From Halisarca cf. caerulea (Eukaryota > Porifera > Demospongiae > Chondrillida > Halisarcidae), in assembly GCA_963170055.1 (NCBI GenBank), contig CAUJGJ010000253.1:98001-162000 (forward strand): a stretch of DNA of 64,000 nucleotides, read 5' to 3'. The position numbers and the translations under genes were made by a program. The notes beneath the pieces were generated by a model. That model worked only from the letters and a program-made list of their open reading frames with translations, was not told the origin of the DNA and made no database searches. Within the stretch, counting starts at the first letter, position 1. Each line of letters begins with the position of its first letter. Of this stretch, positions 1 through 14,400 are shown in pieces.

Positions 1-25
1 ATGTGTGTCCACTGGGAATGTGCGT

Positions 26-56
26 GGTGCTAGTGCCAAATATTGGTATTAGCACC
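26..56 (+). repeat. Hairpin-capable dyad in the satellite monomer (first instance)
   Basis: Thirty-one bases with near-complete dyad symmetry. The outer arms are GGTGCTA and TAGCACC, the inner arms TGCCAA and TTGGTA, and the centre is ATA. Counting pairs from the outside gives 14 pairs, of which two are G-T (pairs 8 and 10). The flanking T25 and A57 add one more. The element recurs once per 104 bp through the array, about 475 times. Transcribed, it would fold into a stem of about 15 bp with a 3-nt loop. As DNA it could extrude a small cruciform. No function is proven. Confidence 0.85.
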
Positions 57-106
57 AGCATATCCAACACTACACAAATACGCCCACAGCACTTCAGAAA
101 CGTCAT

Positions 107-2430
107 GTGTGTCCACTGGGAATGTGCGTGGTGCTAGTGCCAAATATTGGTTTTAGCATCACCATATCCAACACTACAAAAACACGCCAACAGCACTTCA
201 GAAACTTCATGTGTGTTCACTGGGAATGTGCGTGGTGCTATTGCCAAATATTGGTATTAGCACCAGCATATCCAACACTACACAAATACGCCCACAGCAC
301 TTCAGAAAGGTCATGTGTGTCCACTGGGAATGTGCGTGGTGCTAGTGCCAAATATTGGTATTAGCACCAGCATATCCAACACTACACAAATACGCCCACA
401 GCACTTCAGAAAGGTCATGTGTGTCCACTGGGAATGTGCGTGGTGCTAGTGCCAAATATTGGTATTAGCACCAGCATATCCAACACTACACAAATACGCC
501 CACAGCACTTCAGAATCTCCATGTGTGTCCACTGGGAATGTGCGTGGTGCTAGTGCCAAATATTGGTATTAGCACCAGCATATCCAACACTACACAAATA
601 CGCCCACAGTACTTCAGAAAGGTCATGTGTGTCCACTGGGAATGTGCGTGGTGCTAGTGCCAAATATTGGTATTAGCACCAGCATATCCAACACTACACA
701 AATACGCCTACAGCACTTCAGAACGGTCATGTGTGTCCACTGGGAATGTGCGTGGTGCTATTGCCAAATTTTGGTCTTAGAACCACCAATTCCAATAATA
801 CACAAATTTATCCTCAGCAATACAGAAACGTCATGTGCATCAACTGGGAATGTGCGTGGTGCTAGTGCCAAATATTGGTATTAGCACCAGCACATCCAAC
901 ACTACACAAATACGCCCACAAAATTTCAGAAAGGTCATGTGTGTCCACTGGGAATGTGCGTGGTGCTAGTGCCAAACATTGGTATTAGCACCAGCATATC
1001 CAACACTACACAAATACGCCCACAGCACTTCAGAAACTTCATGTGTGTCCACTGGGAATGTGCGTGGTGCTAGTGCCAAATATTGGTATTAGCACCACCA
1101 TGTCCAACACTACAAAAATACGCCCACAGCACTTCAGAAACTTCATGTGTGTTCACTGGGAATGTGCGTGGTGCTAGTGCCAAATATTGGTATTAGCACC
1201 AGCATATCCAAAACTACACAAATACGCCCACAGCACTTCAGAAACTTCATGTGTGTCCACTTGGAATGTGCGTGGTGCTAGTGCCAAATATTGGTATTAG
1301 CACCAGCATATCCAACACTACACAAATACGCCCACAGCACTTCAGAAAGGTCATGTGTGTCCACTGGGAATGTGCGTGGTGCTAGTGCCAAATATTGGTA
1401 TTAGCACCAGCACATCCAACACTACACAAATACGCCCACAAAATTTCAGAAAGGTCATGTGTGTCCACTGGGAATGTGCGTGGTGCTAGTGCCAAACATT
1501 GGTAATAGCACCAGCATATCCAACACTACACAAATACGCCCACAGCACTTCAGAAACGTCATGTGTGTCCACTGGGAATGTGCGTGGTGCTAGTTCCAAA
1601 TATTGGTATTAGCACCAGCATATCCAACACTACACAAATACGCCCACAGCACTTCAGAAAGGTCATGTGTGTCCACTGGGAATGTGCGTGGTGCTAGTGC
1701 CAAATATTGGTATTAGCACCAGCATATCCAACACTACACAAATACGCCCACAGCACTTCAGAAACGTCATGTGTGTCCACTGGGAATGTGCGTGGTGCTA
1801 GTGCAAAATATTGGTTTTAGCATCACCATATCCAACACTACAAAAACACGCCAACAGCACTTCAGAAACTTCATGTGTGTTCACTGGGAATGTGCGTGGT
1901 GCTATTGCCAAATATTGGTATTAGCACCAGCATATCCAACACTACACAAATACGCCCACAGCACTTCAGAAAGGTCATGTGTGTCCACTGGGAATGTGCG
2001 TGGTGCTAGTGCCAAATATTGGTATTAGCACCAGCATATCCAACACTACACAAATACGCCCACAGCACTTCAGAAAGGTCATGTGTGTCCACTGGGAATG
2101 TGCGTGGTGCTAGTGCCAAATATTGGTATTAGCACCAGCATATCCAACACTACACAAATACGCCCACAGCACTTCAGAATCACCATGTGTGTCCACTGGG
2201 AATGTGCGTGGTGCTAGTGCCAAATATTGGTATTAGCACCAGCATATCCAACACTACACAAATACGCCTACAGCACTTCAGAACGGTCATGTGTGTCCAC
2301 TGGGAATGTGCGTGGTGCTATTGCCAAATTTTGGTCTTAGAACCACCAATTCCAATAATACACAAATTTATCCTCAGCAATACAGAAACGTCATGTGCAT
2401 CAACTGGGAATGTGCGTGGTGCTAGTGCCA
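107..2430 (+). repeat. Higher-order repeat of 15/16 monomers, two copies
   Basis: A monomer carrying TTTTAGCATCACCATATCC occurs near 150 and again near 1814, exactly 16 units later. The odd monomer ending CAGAATCTCC or CAGAATCACC recurs at 511 and 2175. The diverged type-B monomer recurs at about 769 and 2329, 15 units apart, so the first copy holds one extra monomer. A shorter 5-unit repeat sits between them, with CACATCCAAC followed by CACAAAATTTCAG at 891 and 1411. Confidence 0.8.
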
Positions 2431-3999
2431 AATATTGGTATTAGCACCAGCATATCCAACACTACACAAATACGCCCACAGCACTTCAGAAAGGTCATGT
2501 GTGTCCACTGGGAATGTGCGTGGTGCTAGTGCCAAATATTGGTATTAGCACCAGCATATCCAACACTACACAAATACGCCCACAGCACTTCAGAAAGGTC
2601 ATGTGTGTCCACTGGGAATGTGCGTGGTGCTAGTGCCAAATATTGGTATTAGCACCAGCATATCCAACACTACACAAATACGCCCACAGCACTTCAGAAA
2701 CTTCATGTGTGTCCACTGGGAATGTGCGTGGTGTTAGTGCCAAATATTGGTATTAGCACCAGCATATCCAACACTTCACAAATACACCCACAGCACTTCA
2801 GAAAGGTCATGTGTGTCCACTGGGAATGTGCGTGGTGCTAGTGCCAAATATTGGTATTAGCACCAGCATATCCAACACTACACAAATACGCCCACAGCAC
2901 TTCAGAAATTTCATGTGTGTCCACTGGGAATGTGCGTGGTGCTAGTGCCAAATATTGGTATTAGCACCAGCATATCCAACACTACACAAATACGCCCACA
3001 GCACTTCAGTAAGGTCATGTGTGTCCACTGGGAATGTGCGTGGTGCTAGTGCCAAATATTGGTATTAGCACCAGCATATCCAACACTACACAAATACGCC
3101 CACAGCACTTCAGAAAGGTCATGTGTGTCCACTGGGAATGTGCGTGGTGCTAGTGCCAAATATTGGTATTAGCACCAGCATATCCAACACTACACAATTA
3201 CGCCCACAGCACTTCAGAAAGGTCATGTGTGTCCACTGGGAATGTGCGTGGTGCTAGTGCCAAATATTGGTATTAGCACCAGCATATCCAACACTACACA
3301 AATACGCCCACAGCACTACAGAAACTTCATGTGTGTCCACTGGGAATGTGCGTGGTGCTAGTGCCAAATATTGGTATTAGCACCAGCATATCCAACACTA
3401 CACAAATACGCCCACAGCACTTCAGAAAGGTCATGTGTGTCCACTGGGAATGTGCGTGGTGCTAGTGCCAAATATTGGTATTAGCACCAGCATATCCAAC
3501 ACTACACAAATACGCCCACAGCACTTCAGAAAGGTCATGTGTGTCCACTGGGAATGTGCGTGGTGCTAGTGCCAAATATTGGTATTAGCACCAGCATATC
3601 CAACACTACACAATTACGCCCACAGCACTTCAGAAACTTCATGTGTGTCCACTGGGAATGTGCGTGGTGCTAGTGCCAAATATTGGTATTAGCACCAGCA
3701 TATCCAACACTACACAATTACGCCCACAGCACTTCAGAAACTTCATGTGTGTCCACTGGGAATGTGCGTGGTGCTATTGCCAAATATTGGTATTAGGACA
3801 AGCATATCCAACACTACACAAATACGCCCACAGCACTTCAGAAAGGTCATGTGTGTCCACTGGGAATGTGCGCGGTGCTAGTGCCAAATATTGGTATTAG
3901 CACCAGCATATCCAACATTACACAAATACGCCCAAAGTAGTTAAGAAACTTCATGTGTGTCCACTGGGAATGTGCGTGGTGCTAGTGCCAAATATTGGT

Positions 4000-6900
4000 A
4001 TTAGCACCAGCATATCCAACACTACACAAATACGCCCACAGCACTTCAGAAAGGTCATGTGTGTCCACTGGGAATGTGCGTGGTGCTAGTGCCAAATATT
4101 GGTATTAGCACCAGCATATCCAACACTACACAAATACGCCCACAGCACTTCAGAAAGGTCATGTGTGTCCACTGGGAATGTGCGTGGTGCTAGTGCCAAA
4201 TATTGGTATTAGCACCAGCATATCCAACACTACACAAATACGCCCACAGCACTTTAGAAAGGTCATGTGTGTCCACTGGGAATGTGCGTGGTGCTAGTGC
4301 CAAATATTGGTATTAGCACCAGCATATCCAACACTACACAATTACGCCCACAGCACTTCAGAAACTTCATGTGTGTCCACTGGGAATGTGCGTGGTGCTA
4401 TTGCCAAATATTGGTATTAGGACAAGCATATCCAACACTACACAAATGCGCCCACAGCACTTCAGAAAGGTCATGTGTGTCCACAGGGAATGTGCGCGGT
4501 GCTAGTGCCAAATATTGGTATTAGCACCAGCATATCCAACACTAAACAAATACGCCCACAGCACTTCAGAAACTTCATGTGTGTCCACTGGGAATGTGCG
4601 TGGTGCTAGTGCCAAATATTGGTATTAGCACCAGCATATCCAACACTACACAAATACGCCCACAGCACTTCAGAAACTTCATGTGTGTCCACTGGGAATG
4701 TGCGCGGTGCTAGTGCCAAATATTGGTATTAGCACCAGCATATCCAACATTATACAAATACGCCCACATTAGTTAAGAAACTTCATGTGTGTCCACTGGG
4801 AATGTGCGTGGTGCTAGTGCCAAATATTGGTATTAGCACCAGCATATCCAACACTACACAAATACGCCCACAGCACTTCAGAAAGGTCATGTGTGTCCAC
4901 TGGGAATGTGCGTGGTGCTAGTGCCAAATATTGGTATTAGCACCAGCATATCCAACACTACACAAATAAGCCCACAGCACTTCAGAAAGGTCATGTGTGT
5001 CCACTGGGAATGTGCGTGGTGCTAGTGCCAAATATTGGTATTAGCACCATCATATCCAACATTAAACAAATACGCCCACAGCACTTCAGAAACTTCATGT
5101 GTGTCCACTGGGAATGTGCGTGGTGCTAGTGCCAACTATTGGTATTAGCACCAGCATATCCAACACTACACAAATACGCCCACAGCACTTCAGAAAGGTC
5201 ATGTGTGTCCACTGGGAATGTGCGTGGTGCTAGTGCCAAATATTGGTATTAGCGCCAGCATATCCAACACTACACAAATACGCCCACAGATCTTCAGAAA
5301 GGTCATGTGTGTCCACTGGGAATGTGCGTGGTGCTAGTGCCAAATATTGGTATTAGCACCAGCATATCCAACACTACACAAATACGCCCACAGCACTTCA
5401 GAAACTTCATGTGTGTCCACTGGGAATGTGCGTGGTGCTAGTGCCAAATATTGGTATTAGCACCAGCATATCCAACACTACACAAATACGCCCACAGCAC
5501 TTCAGAAAAGTCATGTGTGTCCACTGGGAATGTGCGTGGTGCTAGTGCCAAATATTGGTATTAGCACCAGCATATCCAACACTACACAAATACGCCCACA
5601 GCACTTCAGAAAGGTCATGTGTGTCCACTGGGAATGTGCGTGGTGCTAGTGCCAAATATTGGTATTAGCACCAGCTTATCCAACACTACACAAATACGCC
5701 CAGAGCTCTTCAGAAAGGTCATGTGTGTCCACTGGGAATGTGCGTGGTGCTAGTGCCAAATATTGGTATTAGCACCAGCATATCCAACACTACACAATTA
5801 CGCCCACAGCACTTCAGAAAGGTCATGTGTGTCCACTGGGAATGTGCGTGGTGCTAGTGCCAAATATTGGTATTAGCACCAGCATATCCAACACTACACA
5901 AATACGCCCACAGCACTTCAGAAAGGTCATGTGTGTCCACTGGGAATGTGCGTGGTGCTAGTGCCAAATATTGGTATTAGCACCAGCATATCCAACACTA
6001 CACAAATAAGCCCACAGCACTTCAGAAAGGTCATGTGTGTCCACTGGGAATGTGCGTGGTGCTAGTGCCAAATATTGGTATTAGCACCAGCATATCCAAC
6101 ACTAAACAAATACGCCCACAGCACTTCAGAAACTTCATGTGTGTCCACTGGGAATGTGCGTGGTGCTAGTGCCAAATATTGGTATTAGCACCAGCATATC
6201 CAACACTACACAAATACGCCCACAGCACTTCAGAAAGGTCATGTGTGTCCACTGGGAATGTGCGTGGTGCTAGTGCCAAATATTGGTATTAGCGCCAGCA
6301 TATCCAACACTACACAAATACGCCCACAGATCTTCAGAAAGGTCATGTGTGTCCACTGGGAATGTGCGTGGTGCTAGTGCCAAATATTGGTATTAGCACC
6401 AGCATATCCAACACTACACAAATACGCCCACAGCACTTCAGAAAGGTCATGTGTGTCCACTGGGAATGTGCGTGGTGCTAGTGCCAAATATTGGTATTAG
6501 CACCAGCATATCCAACACTACACAAATACGCCCACAGCACTTTAGAAAGGTCATGTGTGTCCACTGGGAATGTGCGTGGTGCTAGTGCCAAATATTGGTA
6601 TTAGCACCAGCATATCCAACACTACACAATTACGCCCACAGCACTTCAGAAACTTCATGTGTGTCCACTGGGAATGTGCGTGGTGCTATTGCCAAATATT
6701 GGTATTAGGACAAGCATATCCAACACTACACAAATGCGCCCACAGCACTTCAGAAAGGTCATGTGTGTCCACAGGGAATGTGCGCGGTGCTAGTGCCAAA
6801 TATTGGTATTAGCACCAGCATATCCAACACTAAACAAATACGCCCACAGCACTTCAGAAACTTCATGTGTGTCCACTGGGAATGTGCGTGGTGCTAGTGC

Positions 6901-8760
6901 CAAATATTGGTATTAGCACCAGCATATCCAACACTACACAAATACGCCCACAGCACTTCAGAAACTTCATGTGTGTCCACTGGGAATGTGCGCGGTGCTA
7001 GTGCCAAATATTGGTATTAGCACCAGCATATCCAACATTATACAAATACGCCCACATTAGTTAAGAAACTTCATGTGTGTCCACTGGGAATGTGCGTGGT
7101 GCTAGTGCCAAATATTGGTATTAGCACCAGCATATCCAACACTACACAAATACGCCCACAGCACTTCAGAAAGGTCATGTGTGTCCACTGGGAATGTGCG
7201 TGGTGCTAGTGCCAAATATTGGTATTAGCACCAGCATATCCAACACTACACAAATAAGCCCACAGCACTTCAGAAAGGTCATGTGTGTCCACTGGGAATG
7301 TGCGTGGTGCTAGTGCCAAATATTGGTATTAGCACCATCATATCCAACATTAAACAAATACGCCCACAGCACTTCAGAAACTTCATGTGTGTCCACTGGG
7401 AATGTGCGTGGTGCTAGTGCCAACTATTGGTATTAGCACCAGCATATCCAACACTACACAAATACGCCCACAGCACTTCAGAAAGGTCATGTGTGTCCAC
7501 TGGGAATGTGCGTGGTGCTAGTGCCAAATATTGGTATTAGCGCCAGCATATCCAACACTACACAAATACGCCCACAGATCTTCAGAAAGGTCATGTGTGT
7601 CCACTGGGAATGTGCGTGGTGCTAGTGCCAAATATTGGTATTAGCACCAGCATATCCAACACTACACAAATACGCCCACAGCACTTCAGAAACTTCATGT
7701 GTGTCCACTGGGAATGTGCGTGGTGCTAGTGCCAAATATTGGTATTAGCACCAGCATATCCAACACTACACAAATACGCCCACAGCACTTCAGAAAAGTC
7801 ATGTGTGTCCACTGGGAATGTGCGTGGTGCTAGTGCCAAATATTGGTATTAGCACCAGCATATCCAACACTACACAAATACGCCCACAGCACTTCAGAAA
7901 GGTCATGTGTGTCCACTGGGAATGTGCGTGGTGCTAGTGCCAAATATTGGTATTAGCACCAGCTTATCCAACACTACACAAATACGCCCAGAGCTCTTCA
8001 GAAAGGTCATGTGTGTCCACTGGGAATGTGCGTGGTGCTAGTGCCAAATATTGGTATTAGCACCAGCATATCCAACACTACACAATTACGCCCACAGCAC
8101 TTCAGAAAGGTCATGTGTGTCCACTGGGAATGTGCGTGGTGCTAGTGCCAAATATTGGTATTAGCACCAGCATATCCAACACTACACAAATACGCCCACA
8201 GCACTTCAGAAAGGTCATGTGTGTCCACTGGGAATGTGCGTGGTGCTAGTGCCAAATATTGGTATTAGCACCAGCATATCCAACACTACACAAATAAGCC
8301 CACAGCACTTCAGAAAGGTCATGTGTGTCCACTGGGAATGTGCGTGGTGCTAGTGCCAAATATTGGTATTAGCACCAGCATATCCAACACTAAACAAATA
8401 CGCCCACAGCACTTCAGAAACTTCATGTGTGTCCACTGGGAATGTGCGTGGTGCTAGTGCCAAATATTGGTATTAGCACCAGCATATCCAACACTACACA
8501 AATACGCCCACAGCACTTCAGAAAGGTCATGTGTGTCCACTGGGAATGTGCGTGGTGCTAGTGCCAAATATTGGTATTAGCGCCAGCATATCCAACACTA
8601 CACAAATACGCCCACAGATCTTCAGAAAGGTCATGTGTGTCCACTGGGAATGTGCGTGGTGCTAGTGCCAAATATTGGTATTAGCACCAGCATATCCAAC
8701 ACTACACAAATACGCCCACAGCACTTCAGAAACTTCATGTGTGTCCACTGGGAATGTGCG
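4000..8760 (+). repeat. 22-monomer (2288-bp) higher-order repeat, two tandem copies
   Basis: A chain of private variants repeats at +2288 bp. CACTTTAGAAA recurs at about 4252 and 6540. The pair GTCCACAGGG plus AAATGCGCCC recurs near 4450-4490 and 6735-6780. CCCACATTAGTTAAG recurs near 4764 and 7052. AGCGCCAGCA with AGATCTTCAG recurs at 5251 and 7539, and again at 6291 and 8579. The match breaks near 8760, where one copy has GCTATTGCC and the other GCTAGTGCC. Such near-identity over 2.3 kb indicates a recent unequal exchange or segmental duplication inside the array. Confidence 0.85.
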
Positions 8761-11700
8761 TGGTGCTATTGCCAAATATTGGTATTAGCACCAGCATATC
8801 CAACACTACACAAATACGCCCACAGCACTTCAGAAAGGTCATGTGTGTCCACTGGGAATGTGCGTGGTGCTAGTGCCAAATATTGGTATTAGCACCAGCA
8901 TATCCAACACTACACAAATACGCCCAGAGCTCTTCAGAAAGGTCATGTGTGTCCACTGGGAATGTGCGTGGTGCTAGTGCCAAATATTGGTATTAGCACC
9001 AGCATATCAAACAGTATACAAATACGCCCACAGCACTTCAGAAACTTCATGTGTGTCCACTGGGAATGTGCGTGGTGCTAGTGCCAAATATTGGTATTAG
9101 CACCAGCATATCCAACACTACACAATTACGCCCACAGCACTTCAGAAAGGTCATGTGTGTCCACTGGGAATGTGCGTGGTGCTAGTACCAAATATTGGTA
9201 TTAGCACCAGCATATCCAACACTACACAAATACGCCCACAGCACTTCAGAAAGGTCATGTGTGTCCACTGGGAATGTGCGTGGTGCTAGTGCCAAATATT
9301 GGTATTAGCACCAGCATATCCAACACTACACAATTACGCCCACAGCACTTCAGAAACTTCATGTGTGTCCACTGGGAATGTGCGTGGTGCTATTGCCAAA
9401 TATTGGTATTAGCACCAGCATATCCAACACTACACATATACGCCCACAGCACTTCAGAAACTTCATGTGTGTCCACTGGGAATGTGCGTGGTGCTAGTGC
9501 CAAATATTGGTATTAGCACCAGCATATCCAACACTACACAAATACGCCCACAGCACTTCAGAAAGGTCATGTGTGTCCACTGGGAATGTGCGTGGTGCTA
9601 GTGCCAAATATTGGTATTAGCGCCAGCATATCCAACACTACACAAATACGCCCACAGATCTTCAGAAAGGTCATGTGTGTCCACTGGGAATGTGCGTGGT
9701 GCTAGTGCCAAATATTGGTATTAGCACCAGCATATCCAACACTACACAAATACGCCCACAGCACTTCAGAAAGGTCATGTGTGTCCACTGGGAATGTGCG
9801 TGGTGCTAGTGCCAAATATTGGTATTAGCACCAGCATATCCAACACTACACAAATACGCCCACAGCACTTCAGAAAGGTCATGTGTGTCCACTGGGAATG
9901 TGCGTGGTGCTAGTGCCAAATATTGGTATTAGCACCAGCATATCCAACACTACACAAATACGCCCAGAGCTCTTCAGAAAGGTCATGTGTGTCCACTGGG
10001 AATGTGCGTGGTGCTCTTGCCAAATATTGGTATTAGCACCAGCATATCCAACACTACACAAATACGCCCACAGCACTTCAGAAACTTCATGTGTGTCCAC
10101 TGGGAATGTGCGTGGTGCTAGTGCCAAATATTGGTATTAGCACCAGCATATCCAACACTACACAATTACGCCCACAGCACTTCAGAAAGGTCATGTGTGT
10201 CCACTGGGAATGTGCGTGGTGCTAGTGCCAAATATTGGTATTAGCACCAGCATATCCAACACTACACAAATACGCCCACAGCACTTCAGAAAGGTCATGT
10301 GTGTCCACTGGGAATGTGCGTGGTGCTAGTGCCAAATATTGGTATTAGCACCAGCATATCCAACACTACACAATTACGCCCACAGCACTTCAGAAACTTC
10401 ATGTGTGTCCACTGGGAATGTGCGTGGTGCTATTGCCAAATATTGGTATTAGCACCAGCATATCCAACACTACACAAATACGCCCACAGCACTTCAGAAA
10501 CTTCATGTGTGTCCACTGGGAATGTGCGTGGTGCTAGTGCCAAATATTGGTATTAGCACCAGCATATCCAACACTACACAAATACGCCCACAGCACTTCA
10601 GAAAGGTCATGTGTGTCCACTGGGAATGTGCGTGGTGCTAGTGCCAAATATTGGTATTAGCACCAGCATATCCAACACTACACAATTACGCCCACAGCAC
10701 TTCAGAAACTTCATGTGTGTCCACTGGGAATGTGCGTGGTGCTAGTGCCAAATATTGGTATTAGCACCAGCATATCCAACACTACACAAATACACCCACA
10801 GCACTTCAGAAAGGTCATGTGTGTCCACTGGGAATGTGCGTGGTGCTAGTGCCAAATATTGGTATTAGCACCAGCATATCCAACACTACACAAATACGCC
10901 CACAGCACTTCAGAAAGGTCATGTGTGTCCACTGGGAATGTGCGTGGTGCTAGTGCCAAATATTGGTATTAGCGCCAGCATATCCAACACTACACAAATA
11001 CGCCCACAGATCTTCAGAAAGGTCATGTGTGTCCACTGGGAATGTGCGTGGTGCTAGTGCCAAATATTGGTATTAGCACCAGCATATCCAACACTACACA
11101 AATACGCCCACAGCACTTCAGAAACTTCATGTGTGTCCACTGGGAATGTGCGTGGTGCTAGTGCCAAATATTGGTATTAGCACCAGCATATCCAACACTA
11201 CACAAATACACCCACAGCACTTCAGAAAGGTCATGTGTGTCCACTGGGAATGTGCGTGGTGCTAGTGCCAAATATTGGTATTAGCACCAGCATATCCAAC
11301 ACTACACAAATACGCCCACAGCACTTCAGAAAGGTCATGTGTGTCCACTGGGAATGTGCGTGGTGCTAGTGCCAAATATTGGTATTAGCACCAGCATATC
11401 CAACACTACACAAATACGCCCAGAGCTCTTCAGAAAGGTCATGTGTGTCCACTGGGAATGTGCGTGGTGCTAGTGCCAAATATTGGTATTAGCACCAGCA
11501 TATCAAACACTACACAAATACGCCCACAGCACTTCAGAAACTTCATGTGTGTCCACTGGGAATGTGCGTGGTGCTAGTGCCAAATATTGGTATTAGCACC
11601 AGCATATCCAACACTACACAATTACGCCCACAGCACTTCAGAAAGGTCATGTGTGTCCACTGGGAATGTGCGTGGTGCTAGTGCCAAATATTGGTATTAG

Positions 11701-14400
11701 CACCAGCATATCCAACACTACACAAATACGCCCACAGCACTTCAGAAAGGTCATGTGTGTCCACTGGGAATGTGCGTGGTGCTAGTGCCAAATATTGGTA
11801 TTAGCACCAGCATATCCAACACTACACAATTACGCCCACAGCACTTCAGAAACTTCATGTGTGTCCACTGGGAATGTGCGTGGTACTATTGCCAAATATT
11901 GGTATTAGCACCAGCATATCCAACACTACACAAATACGCCCACAGCACTTCAGAAACTTCATGTGTGTCCACTGGGAATGTGCGTGGTGCTAGTGCCAAA
12001 TATTGGTATTAGCACCAGCATATCCAACACTACACAAATACGCCCACAGCACTTCAGAAAGGTCATGTGTGTCCACTGGGAATGTGCGTGGTGCTAGTGC
12101 CAAATATTGGTATTAGCACCAGCATATCCAACACTACACAAATACACCCACAGCACTTCAGAAAGGTCATGTGTGTCCACTGGGAATGTGCGTGGTGCTA
12201 GTGCCAAATATTGGTATTAGCACCAGCATATCCAACACTACACAAATACGCCCACAGCACTTCAGAAAGGTCATGTGTGTCCACTGGGAATGTGCGTGGT
12301 GCTAGTGCCAAATATTGGTATTAGCACCAGCATATCCAACACTACACAAATACGCCCAGAGCTCTTCAGAAAGGTCATGTGTGTCCACTGGGAATGTGCG
12401 TGGTGCTAGTGCCAAATATTGGTATTAGCACCAGCATATCAAACACTACACAAATACGCCCACAGCACTTCAGAAACTTCATGTGTGTCCACTGGGAATG
12501 TGCGTGGTGCTAGTGCCAAATATTGGTATTAGCACCAGCATATCCAACACTACACAATTACGCCCACAGCACTTCAGAAAGGTCATGTGTGTCCACTGGG
12601 AATGTGCGTGGTGCTAGTGCCAAATATTGGTATTAGCACCAGCATATCCAACACTACACAAATACGCCCACAGCACTTCAGAAAGGTCATGTGTGTCCAC
12701 TGGGAATGTGCGTGGTGCTAGTGCCAAATATTGGTATTAGCACCAGCATATCCAACACTACACAATTACGCCCACAGCACTTCAGAAACTTCATGTGTGT
12801 CCACTGGGAATGTGCGTGGTGCTATTGCCAAATATTGGTATTAGCACCAGCATATCCAACACTACACAAATACGCCCACAGCACTTCAGAAACTTCATGT
12901 GTGTCCACTGGGAATGTGCGTGGTGCTAGTGCCAAATATTGGTATTAGCACCAGCATATCCAACACTACACAAATACGCCCACAGCACTTCAGAAAGGTC
13001 ATGTGTGTCCACTGGGAATGTGCGTGGTGCTAGTGCCAAATATTGGTATTAGCACCAGCATATCCAACACTACACAATTACGCCCACAGCACTTCAGAAA
13101 CTTCATGTGTGTCCACTGGGAATGTGCGTGGTGCTAGTGCCAAATATTGGTATTAGCACCAGCATATCCAACATTACACAAATACGCCCACAGCACTTCA
13201 GAAACTTCATGTGTGTCCACTGGGAATGTGCGTGGTGCTAGTGCCAAATATTGGTATTAGCACCAGCATATCCAACACTACACAAATACGCCCACAGCAC
13301 TTCAGAAAGGTCATGTGTGTCCACTGGGAATGTGCGTGGTGCTAGTGCCAAATATTGGTATTAGCGCCAGCATATCCAACACTACACAAATACGCCCACA
13401 GATCTTCAGAAAGGTCATGTGTGTCCACTGGGAATGTGCGTGGTGCTAGTGCCAAATATTGGTATTAGCACCAGCATATCCAACACTACACAAATACGCC
13501 CACAGAACTTCAGAAACTTCATGTGTGTCCACTGGGAATGTGCGTGGTGCTAGTGCCAAATATTGGTATTAGCACCAGCATATCCAACACTACACAATTA
13601 CGCCCACAGCACTTCAGAAAGGTCATGTGTGTCCACTGGGAATGTGCGTGGTGCTAGTGCCAAATATTGGTATTAGCACCAGCATATCCAACACTACACA
13701 AATACGCCCAGAGCTCTTCAGAAAGGTCATGTGTGTCCACTGGGAATGTGCGTGGTGCTAGTGCCAAATATTGGTATTAGCACCAGCATATCAAACACTA
13801 CACAAATACGCCCACAGCACTTCAGAAACTTCATGTGTGTCCACTGGGAATGTGCGTGGTGCTAGTGCCAAATATTGGTATTAGCACCAGCATATCCAAC
13901 ACTACACAATTACGCCCACAGCACTTCAGAAAGGTCATGTGTGTCCACTGGGAATGTGCGTGGTGCTAGTGCCAAATATTGGTATTAGCACCAGCATATC
14001 CAACACTACACAAATACGCCCACAGCACTTCAGAAAGGTCATGTGTGTCCACTGGGAATGTGCGTGGTGCTAGTGCCAAATATTGGTATTAGCACCAGCA
14101 TACCCAACACTACACAATTACGCCCACAGCACTTCAGAAACTTCATGTGTGTCCACTGGGAATGTGCGTGGTGCTATTGCCAAATATTGGTATTAGCACC
14201 AGCATATCCAACACTACACAAATACGCCCACAGCACTTCAGAAACTTCATGTGTGTCCACTGGGAATGTGCGTGGTGCTAGTGCCAAATATTGGTATTAG
14301 CACCAGCATATCCAACACTAAACAAATACGCCCACAGCACTTCAGAAACTTCATGTGTGTCCACTGGGAATGTGCGTGGTGCTAGTGCCAAATATTGGTA
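8580..14400 (+). repeat. Higher-order repeat with variable length (10, 14, 9, 13 monomers)
   Basis: A marker monomer with CGCCCAGAGCTCTTCAG starts at 8921, 9961, 11417, 12353 and 13705. The gaps are 1040, 1456, 936 and 1352 bp, that is 10, 14, 9 and 13 units. It is usually followed by a monomer with ATATCAAACA and then by one with CACAATTACG. The alternating lengths suggest repeated out-of-register exchange that gained or lost four- and five-unit blocks. Confidence 0.8.
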